Shown: positions 55,910 through 64,000 of the stretch, piece by piece | Layout of the letters: every line of letters starts with the position of its first letter | How positions within the stretch are numbered: the stretch's first letter is position 1 | Source of the DNA: Heliocidaris erythrogramma | Lineage: Eukaryota > Echinodermata > Echinoidea > Camarodonta > Echinometridae | Direction: 5' to 3' | NCBI GenBank assembly: GCA_025617745.1 | Contig: CM046856.1 | Location: forward strand, 35,954,208-36,018,207 | DNA length: 64,000 bases | Notes under the pieces: model-generated | Database searches by the model: none | Told to the model about the DNA's origin: nothing | Seen by the model: the letters and a program-made list of their open reading frames with translations, nothing else | Program-made: the position numbers and the translations under genes

Positions 55910-56752
55910 TATACTGAACTACAAAAGAAACGTCGCACTTTTCAAATTGATATCTTTTACACATGATATTGGAATTTGATACGTAAAATCACATTTTATG
56001 CTTTTTTAACATCACAGATATGGCATTGACCGTCCATAACACATCATCATAACAAAATGTGATTTCTGTGTAGGATTAAAACTCATATTCTTTCCGTGAA
56101 CATTGCAGTGCACTCGAGCGCAGCTTTTTGAAAAGCATGATGCACATGCACATCCTCTATCCAGTGGGTTTAAAAGGGACCCAAAACCTTCATCCTGTCA
56201 TTCGTTTCCTGAGCGCTGTCATCATGCCACGTCTGACTCGAAACCAGAGGGAACAAGCCATCGGACGTCTTCATGCTGGCCAACGTCCTAGAGTCATTGC
56301 CAACGACTTCAATGCAGCGTTCGGACAGTAGAGAGACTGCGGGAGCGATACAATGCAACCAACAGCGCCAACGATCGTCAGTGCAGTGGTCGGCCCAGGG
56401 TGACAAAAGCACGTCAAGATCGCCATCTTCACCGGGACCACTTGCAGGATCGCTTCCGCAGGGCAACATAATCGGCTCTACAGACTATTGGCACACACAA
56501 CAATTTCTGCAGCAACTGTTCGTCGTCGGCTGAGAAGCTTCAACTTGTCTTCAGCGCCAACGATCGTCAGCGCAGTGGTCGGCCCAGGGTGACAAAAGCA
56601 CGTCAAGATCGCCATCTTCACCGGGACCACTTGCAGGATCGCTTCCGCAGAGCAACAGATCATCGGCTCTACAGACTATTATTGGCACACACAACAATTT
56701 CTGCAGCAACTGTTCGTCGTCGGCTGAGAAGCTTCAACTAGTCTTCAATTGA
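55910..56752 (+). mobile_element. Tc1-like DNA transposon remnant
   Basis: The left edge TACTGAACTACAAAAGAAAC is of Tc1 terminal type. From 56224 one frame reads MPRLTRNQREQAIGRLHAGQ, the start of a Tc1 transposase helix-turn-helix domain; other frames then give NDRQCSGRPRVTKARQDR and TTISAATVRRRLRS, so frameshifts are present. A 189-bp stretch (56363-56551) is duplicated in tandem (56552-56747). The catalytic DDE half and the right inverted repeat are missing. Dead copy. Confidence 0.75.
56363..56747. repeat. 189-bp tandem duplication within the Tc1 remnant
   Basis: CAGCGCCAACGATCGTCAG starts at 56363 and 56552. The copies differ by a few substitutions and small indels. Confidence 0.9.
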
Positions 56753-56759
56753 GAACCAT

Positions 56760-57469
56760 ACAAAGGAAATGAAATAATTTTTAATAACAAATTCATAAGA
56801 ATCAAAGGGAAGTGTATATTTGGTAAAAATCTATTTGGCAAAAATATTTCGAGTAAAACATATAATGGATCATAATGGGAACTTACGATCATGCTCATAC
56901 TTTCAACAGCGAGGGTTAAACGTAAAGGACTTTGAATTGATACAGATGATTTATAAGACGCTTCCATTTAGCTAGAAAAGAAACATGAATAAGATGGCGA
57001 TACTGTTCCTGATAATAGGGGTATTGCTTTTCTAATCGGTAAAAAAAAAATGTATCAATAGCTAATATTAATTTTTTTTAAATCTTTTCTCTCCAAAAAA
57101 TCAGCCGCTCCCAGTGTTTTCACAAGAATAAGATGTAATTATGGACTTGCAGATAAAGATATAGAAATCCTTTTTAAAAGACCAAGACAGTGTACACTCA
57201 ATAGCCGACTTAGGGAGTTCCAATTCAAATTGTTGCACGGTATTATTTACACGAATCAACATTTACATTTATTCGGAAAGGTTGATTCAAATTTATGTAG
57301 CTACTGTAAAAAAGATGAGGAGACTAACTGTCATTTATTTTTTGAATGCGAAAGAGTGAGATGAATATGGAGAAACTGTAATAATATTTAAACTTCATAT
57401 CTCTCACTAATTTAAGTTGGAAAGAAATATTATTTGGGATAAAATTACGGGAACAAAGAAAAGAACAAT
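56760..57469 (+). mobile_element. Tx1/L1-like LINE, ORF2 C-terminal remnant
   Basis: Frames encode KFIRIKGKCIFGKNLFGKNI and IMDHNGNLRSCSYFQQRGLN, then LREFQFKLLHGIIYTNQHLH and LCSYCKKDEETNCHLFFEC. The last is the CCHC-type zinc region at the end of L1/Tx1 reverse transcriptase proteins. Frameshifts and stops occur between these pieces. Its 3' end is cut by the Gmr1 element at 57470. Confidence 0.75.
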
Positions 57470-58410
57470 TGTCAGAATCAAATGGAAAATATACTATTTT
57501 TTTCCCCTATTTATTTCAGTCGGGTCGTATATACGAGAGAGGGCGTCTTAGAAAATATTTAGCGTGTTTGTGTAAATCACATGATAGGGTGTGGTCCAGT
57601 GAAAGTGAATGTGTGTACGTGTGACCTTGACTGAGTGCAGTTGAATGAAAGACCGAGGTTCGAATCGGGCGTGTGTGAGAGCCAATATCCTAAATTGTGT
57701 GTCGTGGAATTGCTACCAGAGCCTTGATTTTGATTCGGCGCCAGCAGATAAATTCTCAGACGACACCGGTACTGCAGCATCCTTCATGCCAGAAACCTCA
57801 TTTTTCTTGCCATAAAACCAAATTTGTTGAGATAACTCCGTTTACCAGGGAGGAGATAACTCCATGTACCAGGGACAAGATTGTCCATTCTTCATGATGC
57901 CCGAGTGGTACGGCGAGCTTCTTACTGTTTTGATCGGCCGAGGACTATCTGGGTCAATCAAGTAAGGTCACGTGACTGAAAGAAGTGAGGACGTGGCAGG
58001 CATCTTTCCGACTTTTGTCTTCGTCGATCAACATAGCAAGGATCGATTCACCCAAAAACCTACGTCGGTATTTTGATCCATTTAGTAGCAGCAAATCATA
58101 GCGAATAATAAACAAAAATGACTATTACTTAATGAGATTACATCTGAACTTGAAACTGGAACTTAAATCAATTAAATAAGATCCCATTACTCTACGATAT
58201 AAATATTGTGTGTGTACACTTACTGATATTCTATTATAAATATATATATATATGTGCACTTTTATTTCTTCAAGTTAAATCACTTGAAAGTAACCAAAGA
58301 TCCTACCTGTATTTGAGGTATACATATTTATTTCTAAATTAAATTGTCATTGAACATTGATATAAAAGAGTCGCCTTGTTTATTTGTTGTATCCTTGAAA
58401 AATCCTGACA
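57470..58410 (+). repeat. 5' LTR of the Gmr1-like element (941 bp)
   Basis: TGTCAGAATC to AATCCTGACA, followed after five bases by the primer binding site. Matches 63292-64000 with a constant offset of 5822. Confidence 0.93.
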
Positions 58411-58688
58411 ATAATTGGCGACCACGAAGGGACTTAGAGAAAAAAATAAAATTGTTAGGGTTATAATAGGATATGATATTACAGTTGGAATTTCTGATAT
58501 TTAAATAAACAATTTTGGCAAGCAATAGTTATATTATCCTAGGCCTTGTAATCACTTACATTGCGTATAATGTACGTTTATATTGTGCATGTGTCTGTAA
58601 TGTAATAATTGTTTTTCTCGTATGTTACCTAATATATAATACGAGAAAGTAAATCTACCAGAGGTACATGCGGGATACTGTATGACCG

Positions 58689-59591
58689 GTGCGTGTTCGC
58701 CTTCCACATCGTTCTCCGCGTGCTACTAAATTTCGTCAGGCTCTGTTGGTAAGTACCCATTGGTATGACAGTGTGTATGAAATGGATGTTGAGAAATTAG
58801 TGAAAATTGGGGAGACTTTGGGTCTTACAGGTTCAGAATTAAGGGACTTCATTAAGGAAGAACAGGACAGAGAGAGAGAGAAACGAGCAGAAGAACGTGA
58901 GCGATTGAAGGAGGAGAAAGAATTAGCCGAAATTAAGTTGAAGTTAGAAAGTGTAAAACTTGAACAGGGTAACCAGGAGAACAATAACAATAATATTCGG
59001 GCCCCTAAACTCCCACTTTTTGTTTGTGGTAAAGATAAACTAGATGTTTACTTACATAGATTTGAACGCTATGCTGTTGCGCAAAATTGGCCTCCAAATA
59101 TATGGGCCGTAAATTTGAGTGCTCTTTTAACAGGAAAGGCCTTAGATACCTACTCCAGATTGAATGAAGATGAGGCACAGGATTATGAAGTGGTCAAGAC
59201 AGCTATATTACAGCGGTACTCTCTTACCAGTGATGGTTTCAGAAAGAAATTTCGAAGTTCGAAACCAGATCCGGGGGAGACTGCCGAGCAATTCATCATC
59301 AGGCTACGGAGTTATGTCGACAAATGGATAGAGATGTCGGGACGCAAACACACGTTCAACGATATCGTCGAACTACTCCTCATCGAGCAGTTCTACGCTA
59401 CGTGCTCAAAGGAGATGGAAACCTTCATTCGGGAACGGAAACCGAAGGATCTCAAGGGTTTTTCAGACATCGCCGACTGTTTTCTTGAAGCCAGATCGGG
59501 ATGGCATCTTAGTGGTGGTAGTGGTCACATACCTATAAACAGAATTCTCTTCCTCATACGCCTGCAGGTGATAGTCGCTCCAAACCGGTAG
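58689..59591 (+). CDS. Gmr1-like gag region
   Basis: The frame probably begins in or before MDVEKLVKIGETLGL. A charged coiled segment (KEEQDREREKRAEERERLKE) is followed by a capsid-like domain with PKLPLF, VYLHRFERYA, LLTGKALDTYSRL and ETAEQFIIRLRSYVDKW. A CFICGLPGHQAKNC zinc knuckle is encoded just after at about 59620. Structural protein of the element. Confidence 0.8.
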   Translation: MRVRLPHRSPRATKFRQALLVSTHWYDSVYEMDVEKLVKIGETLGLTGSELRDFIKEEQDREREKRAEERERLKEEKELAEIKLKLESVKLEQGNQENNNNNIRAPKLPLFVCGKDKLDVYLHRFERYAVAQNWPPNIWAVNLSALLTGKALDTYSRLNEDEAQDYEVVKTAILQRYSLTSDGFRKKFRSSKPDPGETAEQFIIRLRSYVDKWIEMSGRKHTFNDIVELLLIEQFYATCSKEMETFIRERKPKDLKGFSDIADCFLEARSGWHLSGGSGHIPINRILFLIRLQVIVAPNR

Positions 59592-59842
59592 ACAGATCAC
59601 AGAATCGACCTCAGGGATGTTTTATCTGCGGATTACCGGGTCATCAAGCGAAGAATTGCAAACAACGGAAGAAGAAAGAGAGTGCAGCTTCGGCAGTCGA
59701 GATCCGGACTGAATCGGACAGGAAACCGAAGAAACCTCAGAGACAGTTCCATGACGGAAACACGGATTCAGACCACCCAACTACGAATCGGCTGGAGGAG
59801 AAGGAAAACCTCACGGATACGATTAGTCGGGATGAACGGAAG

Positions 59843-60202
59843 GTGAATCGCCGTGATTTAGAGATGGTTAACGCATGTATGTTAATTGATTCTTGTTTTT
59901 CATGTGCAGAGGTCAAGACTGGAGTTGTTGAGACAATGTCGGAGTTCGTATTGCCGATAGTTAGTGCTGCATGTGGAGCTAAACCCCTCCGGGTTATGCC
60001 GGTCAAAGAAGGGATCGTCAATGGCACCCGAGTTCAAGTGTTGAGGGATAGCGGATGTTCCACAACAATTGTGAAGACTGGACTAATAAACCCAGACCAA
60101 TTCACCGGGGAAATTAGGAAGTGCCTCCTGATAGATCAATCGATAAGAACATTTCCCGTTGCTAGGTTACCGATCCACTCTCCCTTCTTCGTTGGTGAGT
60201 AA
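59843..60202 (+). CDS. Gmr1-like protease region
   Basis: Contains VLRDSGCSTTIVK, the D-S/T-G active-site segment of retroviral-type aspartic proteases, near 60043. It lies between gag and the integrase-first pol. Confidence 0.65.
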   Translation: MNRRDLEMVNACMLIDSCFSCAEVKTGVVETMSEFVLPIVSAACGAKPLRVMPVKEGIVNGTRVQVLRDSGCSTTIVKTGLINPDQFTGEIRKCLLIDQSIRTFPVARLPIHSPFFVGE

Positions 60203-60214
60203 GAAGCGTTATGT

Positions 60215-63208
60215 GTGGATAACCCCATATATGATGTAGTTCTTGGTAATATTCCAGGTGTTCGAGAACCAAAGGATCCGGATAAAGACTGGAATGGAGA
60301 CGAATGTCTAGCTGTGGAGACAAGAAATCAGCGGAAGAAAGACACCAAACCCATCCGACAGTTGAAGGTACCAAAGCAGACGGACATTGCTACCGCCGAT
60401 GAGTTTCGCCGAGAGCAAGCAAATGACTCAACGTTGGACCGTGTCCGAGGTCAGGCAGAGTCGGCAGAAGTCAAGACAAGTCGCAATGGTAGCCAGTCAT
60501 TGTTTCTGGAGAAACAGGGACTGTTGTTTCGTGAATTCAAGTCAGGATCGGGTGAGGTTACACAGCAGTTAGTTGTTCCTCGTAAGTTCAGAGGGCAGAT
60601 CTTACGACTCGCACATGAGTCGATTCTTGGTGGACATTTAGGTTCACACAAGACGTCAGAGAGAATCTTGCAGAATTTCTTTTGGGTAGGCCTAAGGGCA
60701 GACACAGTGCGTTTCTGCCGGTCGTGCGATATATGTCAACGGTCGATTCACAAGGGTAAGGTTAGTAAGGTACCACTTGGTGCTACCCCCTTAATTGATG
60801 AACCATTTCATCGTGTGGCTGTTGACATTGTTGGCCCTATAACTCCCATGACGTCACGAGGATGTCGATATATACTGACGCTCATGGACTACGCGACGCG
60901 GTATCCGGAAGCCGTTCCTCTTAAGAACATAGACACAGTGTCCGTAGCGGAAGCCCTTTTTAACATCTTCACCAGAGTTGGATTTCCCCGTGAGATGTTA
61001 ACAGACCGTGGTACACAGTTTATGTCGGAAGTGATGCAAGAAGTGAATAGGCTGATGTCGGTACGCCACCTTACTACAACTCCCTACCATCCGGCATTAA
61101 ATGGTCTCGTGGAGAAGTTTAACGGGACGCTTAAACAGATGCTGAAGAAGATGGCGGAGGAGAGATCAACCGACTGGGACCGTTATATAGATGCACTCCT
61201 CTTCGCATACCGTGAAGCACCCCATGACAGCACGGGATTCTCTCCCTTTGAGCTCTTATATGGAAGGGAAGTCAGAGGCCCATTGATGATCTTACGTGAA
61301 CTATGGACGAATGAAAACACAGATGCTGAAACAAAAACCACATACCAATATGTGATGGATCTGCGTGAGAAGTTGGAGAACACCTGTCAGCTTGTTCGAG
61401 AACAGCTAACAAAATCGCAGTCACTGTATCGAGAACAGTACAACAAGAAAGCCAGGTCTAGATCTTTCAAGATTGGAGATGAGGTGTTACTGCTACTTCC
61501 TACCGACAGGAATAAGTTACTGATGCATTGGAAAGGTCCTTTCAAGGTGGTAGGTAGAGTTGGTAAACTCGACTACAAAGTTGACCTCGGGTCAAGGGTT
61601 ACGACCTTCCATGCAAATCTTCTCAAGGCTTATTATCGTCGAGACGATAATGATGTCGGTGCTGGAATGGAATTTCCAGCGGTAGCAGGTGTATCCGTCA
61701 TCGAAGAAACTGACGAAGTCAATGATGACGAAGATGTACAGACGACAACCAAGTCGATGTCGAACGAGCAACTCATCGAAGTCCCCAGCTTGAAACAAAC
61801 TCAGACGGTTGCTGATGTCTGCGTGGGCGACAACCTATCAGAGGAGCAGAATAGTCAGCTTAGGCGACTTATCGGGAATTATTCAGATGTTCTTACTGAT
61901 GTCCCTAGTGTTACCAGTTTAGGTCATCACGACATCAAGTTAACAGATCCTCGACCGATAAAGTCCAGGCCGTATCCTCTTCCTCATGCTCTCCGACAGG
62001 TGGTTGATGACGAAGTTAGAGAGATGCTCGAGCTTGGGGTGATTGAGCCATCATCATCACCATATTCCTCTCCTGTGGTTTTAGTAAAAAAGCCAGATGG
62101 GTCAAACAGATTCTGCTGCGATTACCGTAAGCTGAATATGATCACGGTACCGGACGCAGAGCCGATACCCGACCAAGAGGAAATCTTCACAGCCTTAGCA
62201 AAGGATCACTACTTTAGCAAACTGGATCTCACTAAGGGATATTGGCAGATCCCTCTTACTGAGAATGCTAAGCCCCTTACAGCCTTCGTCACCCATAACG
62301 GCCTTTTCCAGTTTAGGACCATGCCGTTTGGTCTGATTAACGCCCCAGCCACCTTTAGTAGAGTTATGAGAAATCTACTTCGTGACCTCGATGGAGTTCA
62401 TAACTTCATTGATGATATCTTAGTTCACACGGTGTCTTGGGAGAGACATCTTGAGGTTCTGAAGGAGCTCCTAAGCCGCTTACGCATAGCCAACATGAAG
62501 GCGAAGCCAAGTAAGTGTAGCCTTGCTCAAGAGTCTCTAGATTTCTTGGGACATAGGGTTGGAGGTGGAAAAATCCAGCCGATGACAAATAAGGTCCAGG
62601 CTATTCAGGAAGCACCACGGCCCCAAACCAAACGCCAGCTAAGGTCATTTCTCGGACTTACAAGCTACTATCGGAAGTTTGTGCCTTGCTTCGCGGAAAT
62701 AGCCGTACCCCTGACGGATCTGACAAAGAAAGGTAAATCAAACACATTGGAGTGGGGAGAAAACGAGGAGAGAGCGTTTCGATGTCTCAAGGGCAAGATT
62801 TCGAATGCTCCAATCTTGCATCTACCCGATGTCGAACGCCCATTCATACTTCGAACTGACGCCTCCGAGACTGGTATAGGTGCAGTCTTATTGCAGGAGT
62901 TCGACGACGAAAAGTTTCCAGTGGCGTTTGCAAGTAGAAAGTTGTTGGATCGAGAAACGAGGTATTCTACGATCGAGCGAGAGTGCCTTGCTGTAGTGTG
63001 GGCGGTACAAAAGTTTGAAGCTTATCTTTATGGTAGAGAATTCGTACTCGAGGTTGACCACGAACCTGTTCGCGCTCTCCGTCGAGGAAAACTCGCGAAC
63101 GGACGTGTGCTCAGATGGGCTCTTGCCCTACAGCCTTTAAGGTATCGTGTTCAAGCGATAAAGGGCAAAGATAACGTAGGTGCAGATTACATGAGTCGTA
63201 TTTGCTAA
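60215..63208 (+). CDS. Gmr1-like pol: integrase, then reverse transcriptase and RNase H
   Basis: 997-residue open frame. An integrase zinc region (H134, H141 or nearby, C168-C174: FCRSCDICQ) is followed by a DDE core (D204 in VAVDIVGPI, D264 in LTDRGTQF, E300 in NGLVEKFNGT). A GKVxK-like tail and linker follow to about residue 530. Reverse transcriptase comes next with LVKKPDGSNRFCCDYRKLN, SKLDLTKGYWQIPL, FGLINAPATFSRVM and FIDDILVH near residue 730. RNase H follows (RTDASETGIGAVL, STIERECLAVVWA) and ends at ADYMSRIC. Integrase before reverse transcriptase is the copia-like order that defines the Gmr1 clade within Ty3/gypsy. Confidence 0.95.
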   Translation: MDNPIYDVVLGNIPGVREPKDPDKDWNGDECLAVETRNQRKKDTKPIRQLKVPKQTDIATADEFRREQANDSTLDRVRGQAESAEVKTSRNGSQSLFLEKQGLLFREFKSGSGEVTQQLVVPRKFRGQILRLAHESILGGHLGSHKTSERILQNFFWVGLRADTVRFCRSCDICQRSIHKGKVSKVPLGATPLIDEPFHRVAVDIVGPITPMTSRGCRYILTLMDYATRYPEAVPLKNIDTVSVAEALFNIFTRVGFPREMLTDRGTQFMSEVMQEVNRLMSVRHLTTTPYHPALNGLVEKFNGTLKQMLKKMAEERSTDWDRYIDALLFAYREAPHDSTGFSPFELLYGREVRGPLMILRELWTNENTDAETKTTYQYVMDLREKLENTCQLVREQLTKSQSLYREQYNKKARSRSFKIGDEVLLLLPTDRNKLLMHWKGPFKVVGRVGKLDYKVDLGSRVTTFHANLLKAYYRRDDNDVGAGMEFPAVAGVSVIEETDEVNDDEDVQTTTKSMSNEQLIEVPSLKQTQTVADVCVGDNLSEEQNSQLRRLIGNYSDVLTDVPSVTSLGHHDIKLTDPRPIKSRPYPLPHALRQVVDDEVREMLELGVIEPSSSPYSSPVVLVKKPDGSNRFCCDYRKLNMITVPDAEPIPDQEEIFTALAKDHYFSKLDLTKGYWQIPLTENAKPLTAFVTHNGLFQFRTMPFGLINAPATFSRVMRNLLRDLDGVHNFIDDILVHTVSWERHLEVLKELLSRLRIANMKAKPSKCSLAQESLDFLGHRVGGGKIQPMTNKVQAIQEAPRPQTKRQLRSFLGLTSYYRKFVPCFAEIAVPLTDLTKKGKSNTLEWGENEERAFRCLKGKISNAPILHLPDVERPFILRTDASETGIGAVLLQEFDDEKFPVAFASRKLLDRETRYSTIERECLAVVWAVQKFEAYLYGREFVLEVDHEPVRALRRGKLANGRVLRWALALQPLRYRVQAIKGKDNVGADYMSRIC

Positions 63209-63291
63209 AGATTAAGAGAAGGTAGAAAAGACAGAATTAGTTTTGATTAATGATAAGAGCCCCAAAATATTTTCTGAAGAAGGGGGTAAAT

Positions 63292-64000
63292 TGTCAGAAT
63301 CAAATGGAAAATATACTATTTTTTTTTCCTATTTATTTCAGTCGGGTCGTATATACGAGAGAGGGCGTCTTAGAAAATATTTAGCGTGTTTGTGTAAATC
63401 ACATGATAGGGTGTGGTCCAGTGAAAGTGAATGTGTGTACGTGTGACCTTGACTGAGTGCAGTTGAATGAAAGACCGAGGTTCGAATCGGGCGTGTGTGA
63501 GAGCCAGTATCCTAAATTGTGTGTCGTGGAATTGCTACCAGAGCCTTGATTTTGATTCGGCGCCAGCAGATAAATTCTCAGACGACACCGGTACTGCAGC
63601 ATCCTTCATGCCAGAAACCTCATTTTTCTTGCCATAAAACCAAATTTGTTGAGATAACTCCGTTTACCAGGGAGGAGATAACTCCATGTACCAGGGACAA
63701 GACTGTCCATTCTTCATGATGCCCGAGTGGTACGGCGAGCTTCTTACTGTTTTGATCGGCCGAGGACTATCTGGGTCAATCAAGTAAGGTCACGTGACTG
63801 AAAGAAGTGAGGACGTGGCAGGCATCTTTCCGACTTTTGTCTTCGTCGATCGACATAGCAAGGATCGATTCACCCAAAAACCTACGTCGGTATTTTGATC
63901 CATTTAGTAGCAGCAAATCATAGCGAATAATAAACAAAAATGACTATTACTTAATGAGATTACATCTGAACTTGAAACTGGAACTTAAATCAATTAAATA
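63292..64000 (+). repeat. 3' LTR of the Gmr1-like element (cut by window end)
   Basis: First 709 bases of the LTR; by comparison with the 5' copy about 230 bases lie beyond the window. Only a handful of differences seen. Confidence 0.93.

Larger units (their letters stand above)
57470..64000 (+). mobile_element. Gmr1-clade Ty3/gypsy LTR retrotransposon, nearly whole, runs off the window
   Basis: 5' LTR 57470-58410, primer binding site TGGCGACCACGAAGG at 58416, gag region (58689-59640), zinc knuckle and protease region (59600-60202), pol frame (60215-63208), purine tract GAAGAAGGGGGTAAA (63276-63290), 3' LTR from 63292. Integrase lies before reverse transcriptase, the hallmark of the Gmr1 clade and unlike other gypsy elements. 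LTRs begin TGTCAG, and the 5' copy ends CTGACA. The two LTRs are nearly identical over the 709 bases visible, so insertion is recent. The element looks almost whole, with perhaps two breaks or frame changes between gag and pol; the pol frame itself is open throughout. Confidence 0.93.

Noticed and set aside
57655-57680. tRNA B box (GGTTCGAATCGGG) as a tRNA gene
   Set aside because: It is inside the Gmr1-like LTR and recurs in the 3' LTR; no A box or cloverleaf surrounds it.

Overview
The window is animal nuclear DNA, most likely from a sea urchin or another marine deuterostome. Evidence: intron-bearing animal genes with GT-AG splice sites, an intronless rhodopsin-class receptor of the kind expanded in echinoderms, a Gmr1-type LTR retrotransposon (described from deuterostomes), a very dense load of short inverted-repeat elements, and signs of strong haplotype polymorphism. 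No species can be fixed from the sequence alone.

Three host genes are supported. (1) A 7TM receptor on the plus strand (3088-4398). (2) A pyrroline-5-carboxylate reductase gene of PYCR3 type on the plus strand (22056-37062): six coding exons, 828 nt, 275 residues. (3) A second PYCR3-type gene on the minus strand (54026-47340), also six exons, 276 residues. The two reductase genes converge tail to tail about 10 kb apart. Coding exons 1-5 have identical lengths (76, 65, 180, 213, 93 nt) and identical phases, so they are an old paralogous pair. Their product catalyses the last step of proline synthesis.

In gene (2) the block with exons 3-5 occurs twice (26700-31241 and 31742-36140) on either side of a run of exactly 500 N. 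The two copies are nearly identical and differ by indels, so two haplotypes laid end to end is the simplest reading.

The rest is mostly repeats. 1-2916: unassigned DNA and two repeat elements. 4399-11505: noncoding DNA, a 4.5-kb LTR element with no visible pol, and a TTAA-flanked MITE. 11725-15211: a LINE remnant, another TTAA MITE, a tRNA-like sequence and a hAT-like MITE. 15245-19176: foldback elements, a tandem duplication, a CCCATATGGG-rich array and a large foldback element with minisatellite arms. 19200-21808: a broken BEL/Pao element that ends at a MITE just before reductase exon 1. Intron 1 holds a 2.2-kb inverted-repeat element carrying a 400-bp palindrome of telomere-like repeats. 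37131-47290: noncoding with several MITEs. 50284-57469: MITEs, LINE remnants, a Tc1 remnant and a Tx1/L1-like LINE tail. 57470-64000: a young Gmr1-clade LTR element whose 3' LTR runs off the window.

No rRNA gene, CRISPR array or bacterial-type operon was seen. The most unusual signals are small structured elements: a MITE family with a fixed core and family-member-specific hairpin arms, telomere-like repeats inside two different inverted-repeat element types, and a foldback element built from an iterated GGTCCGATAG word.
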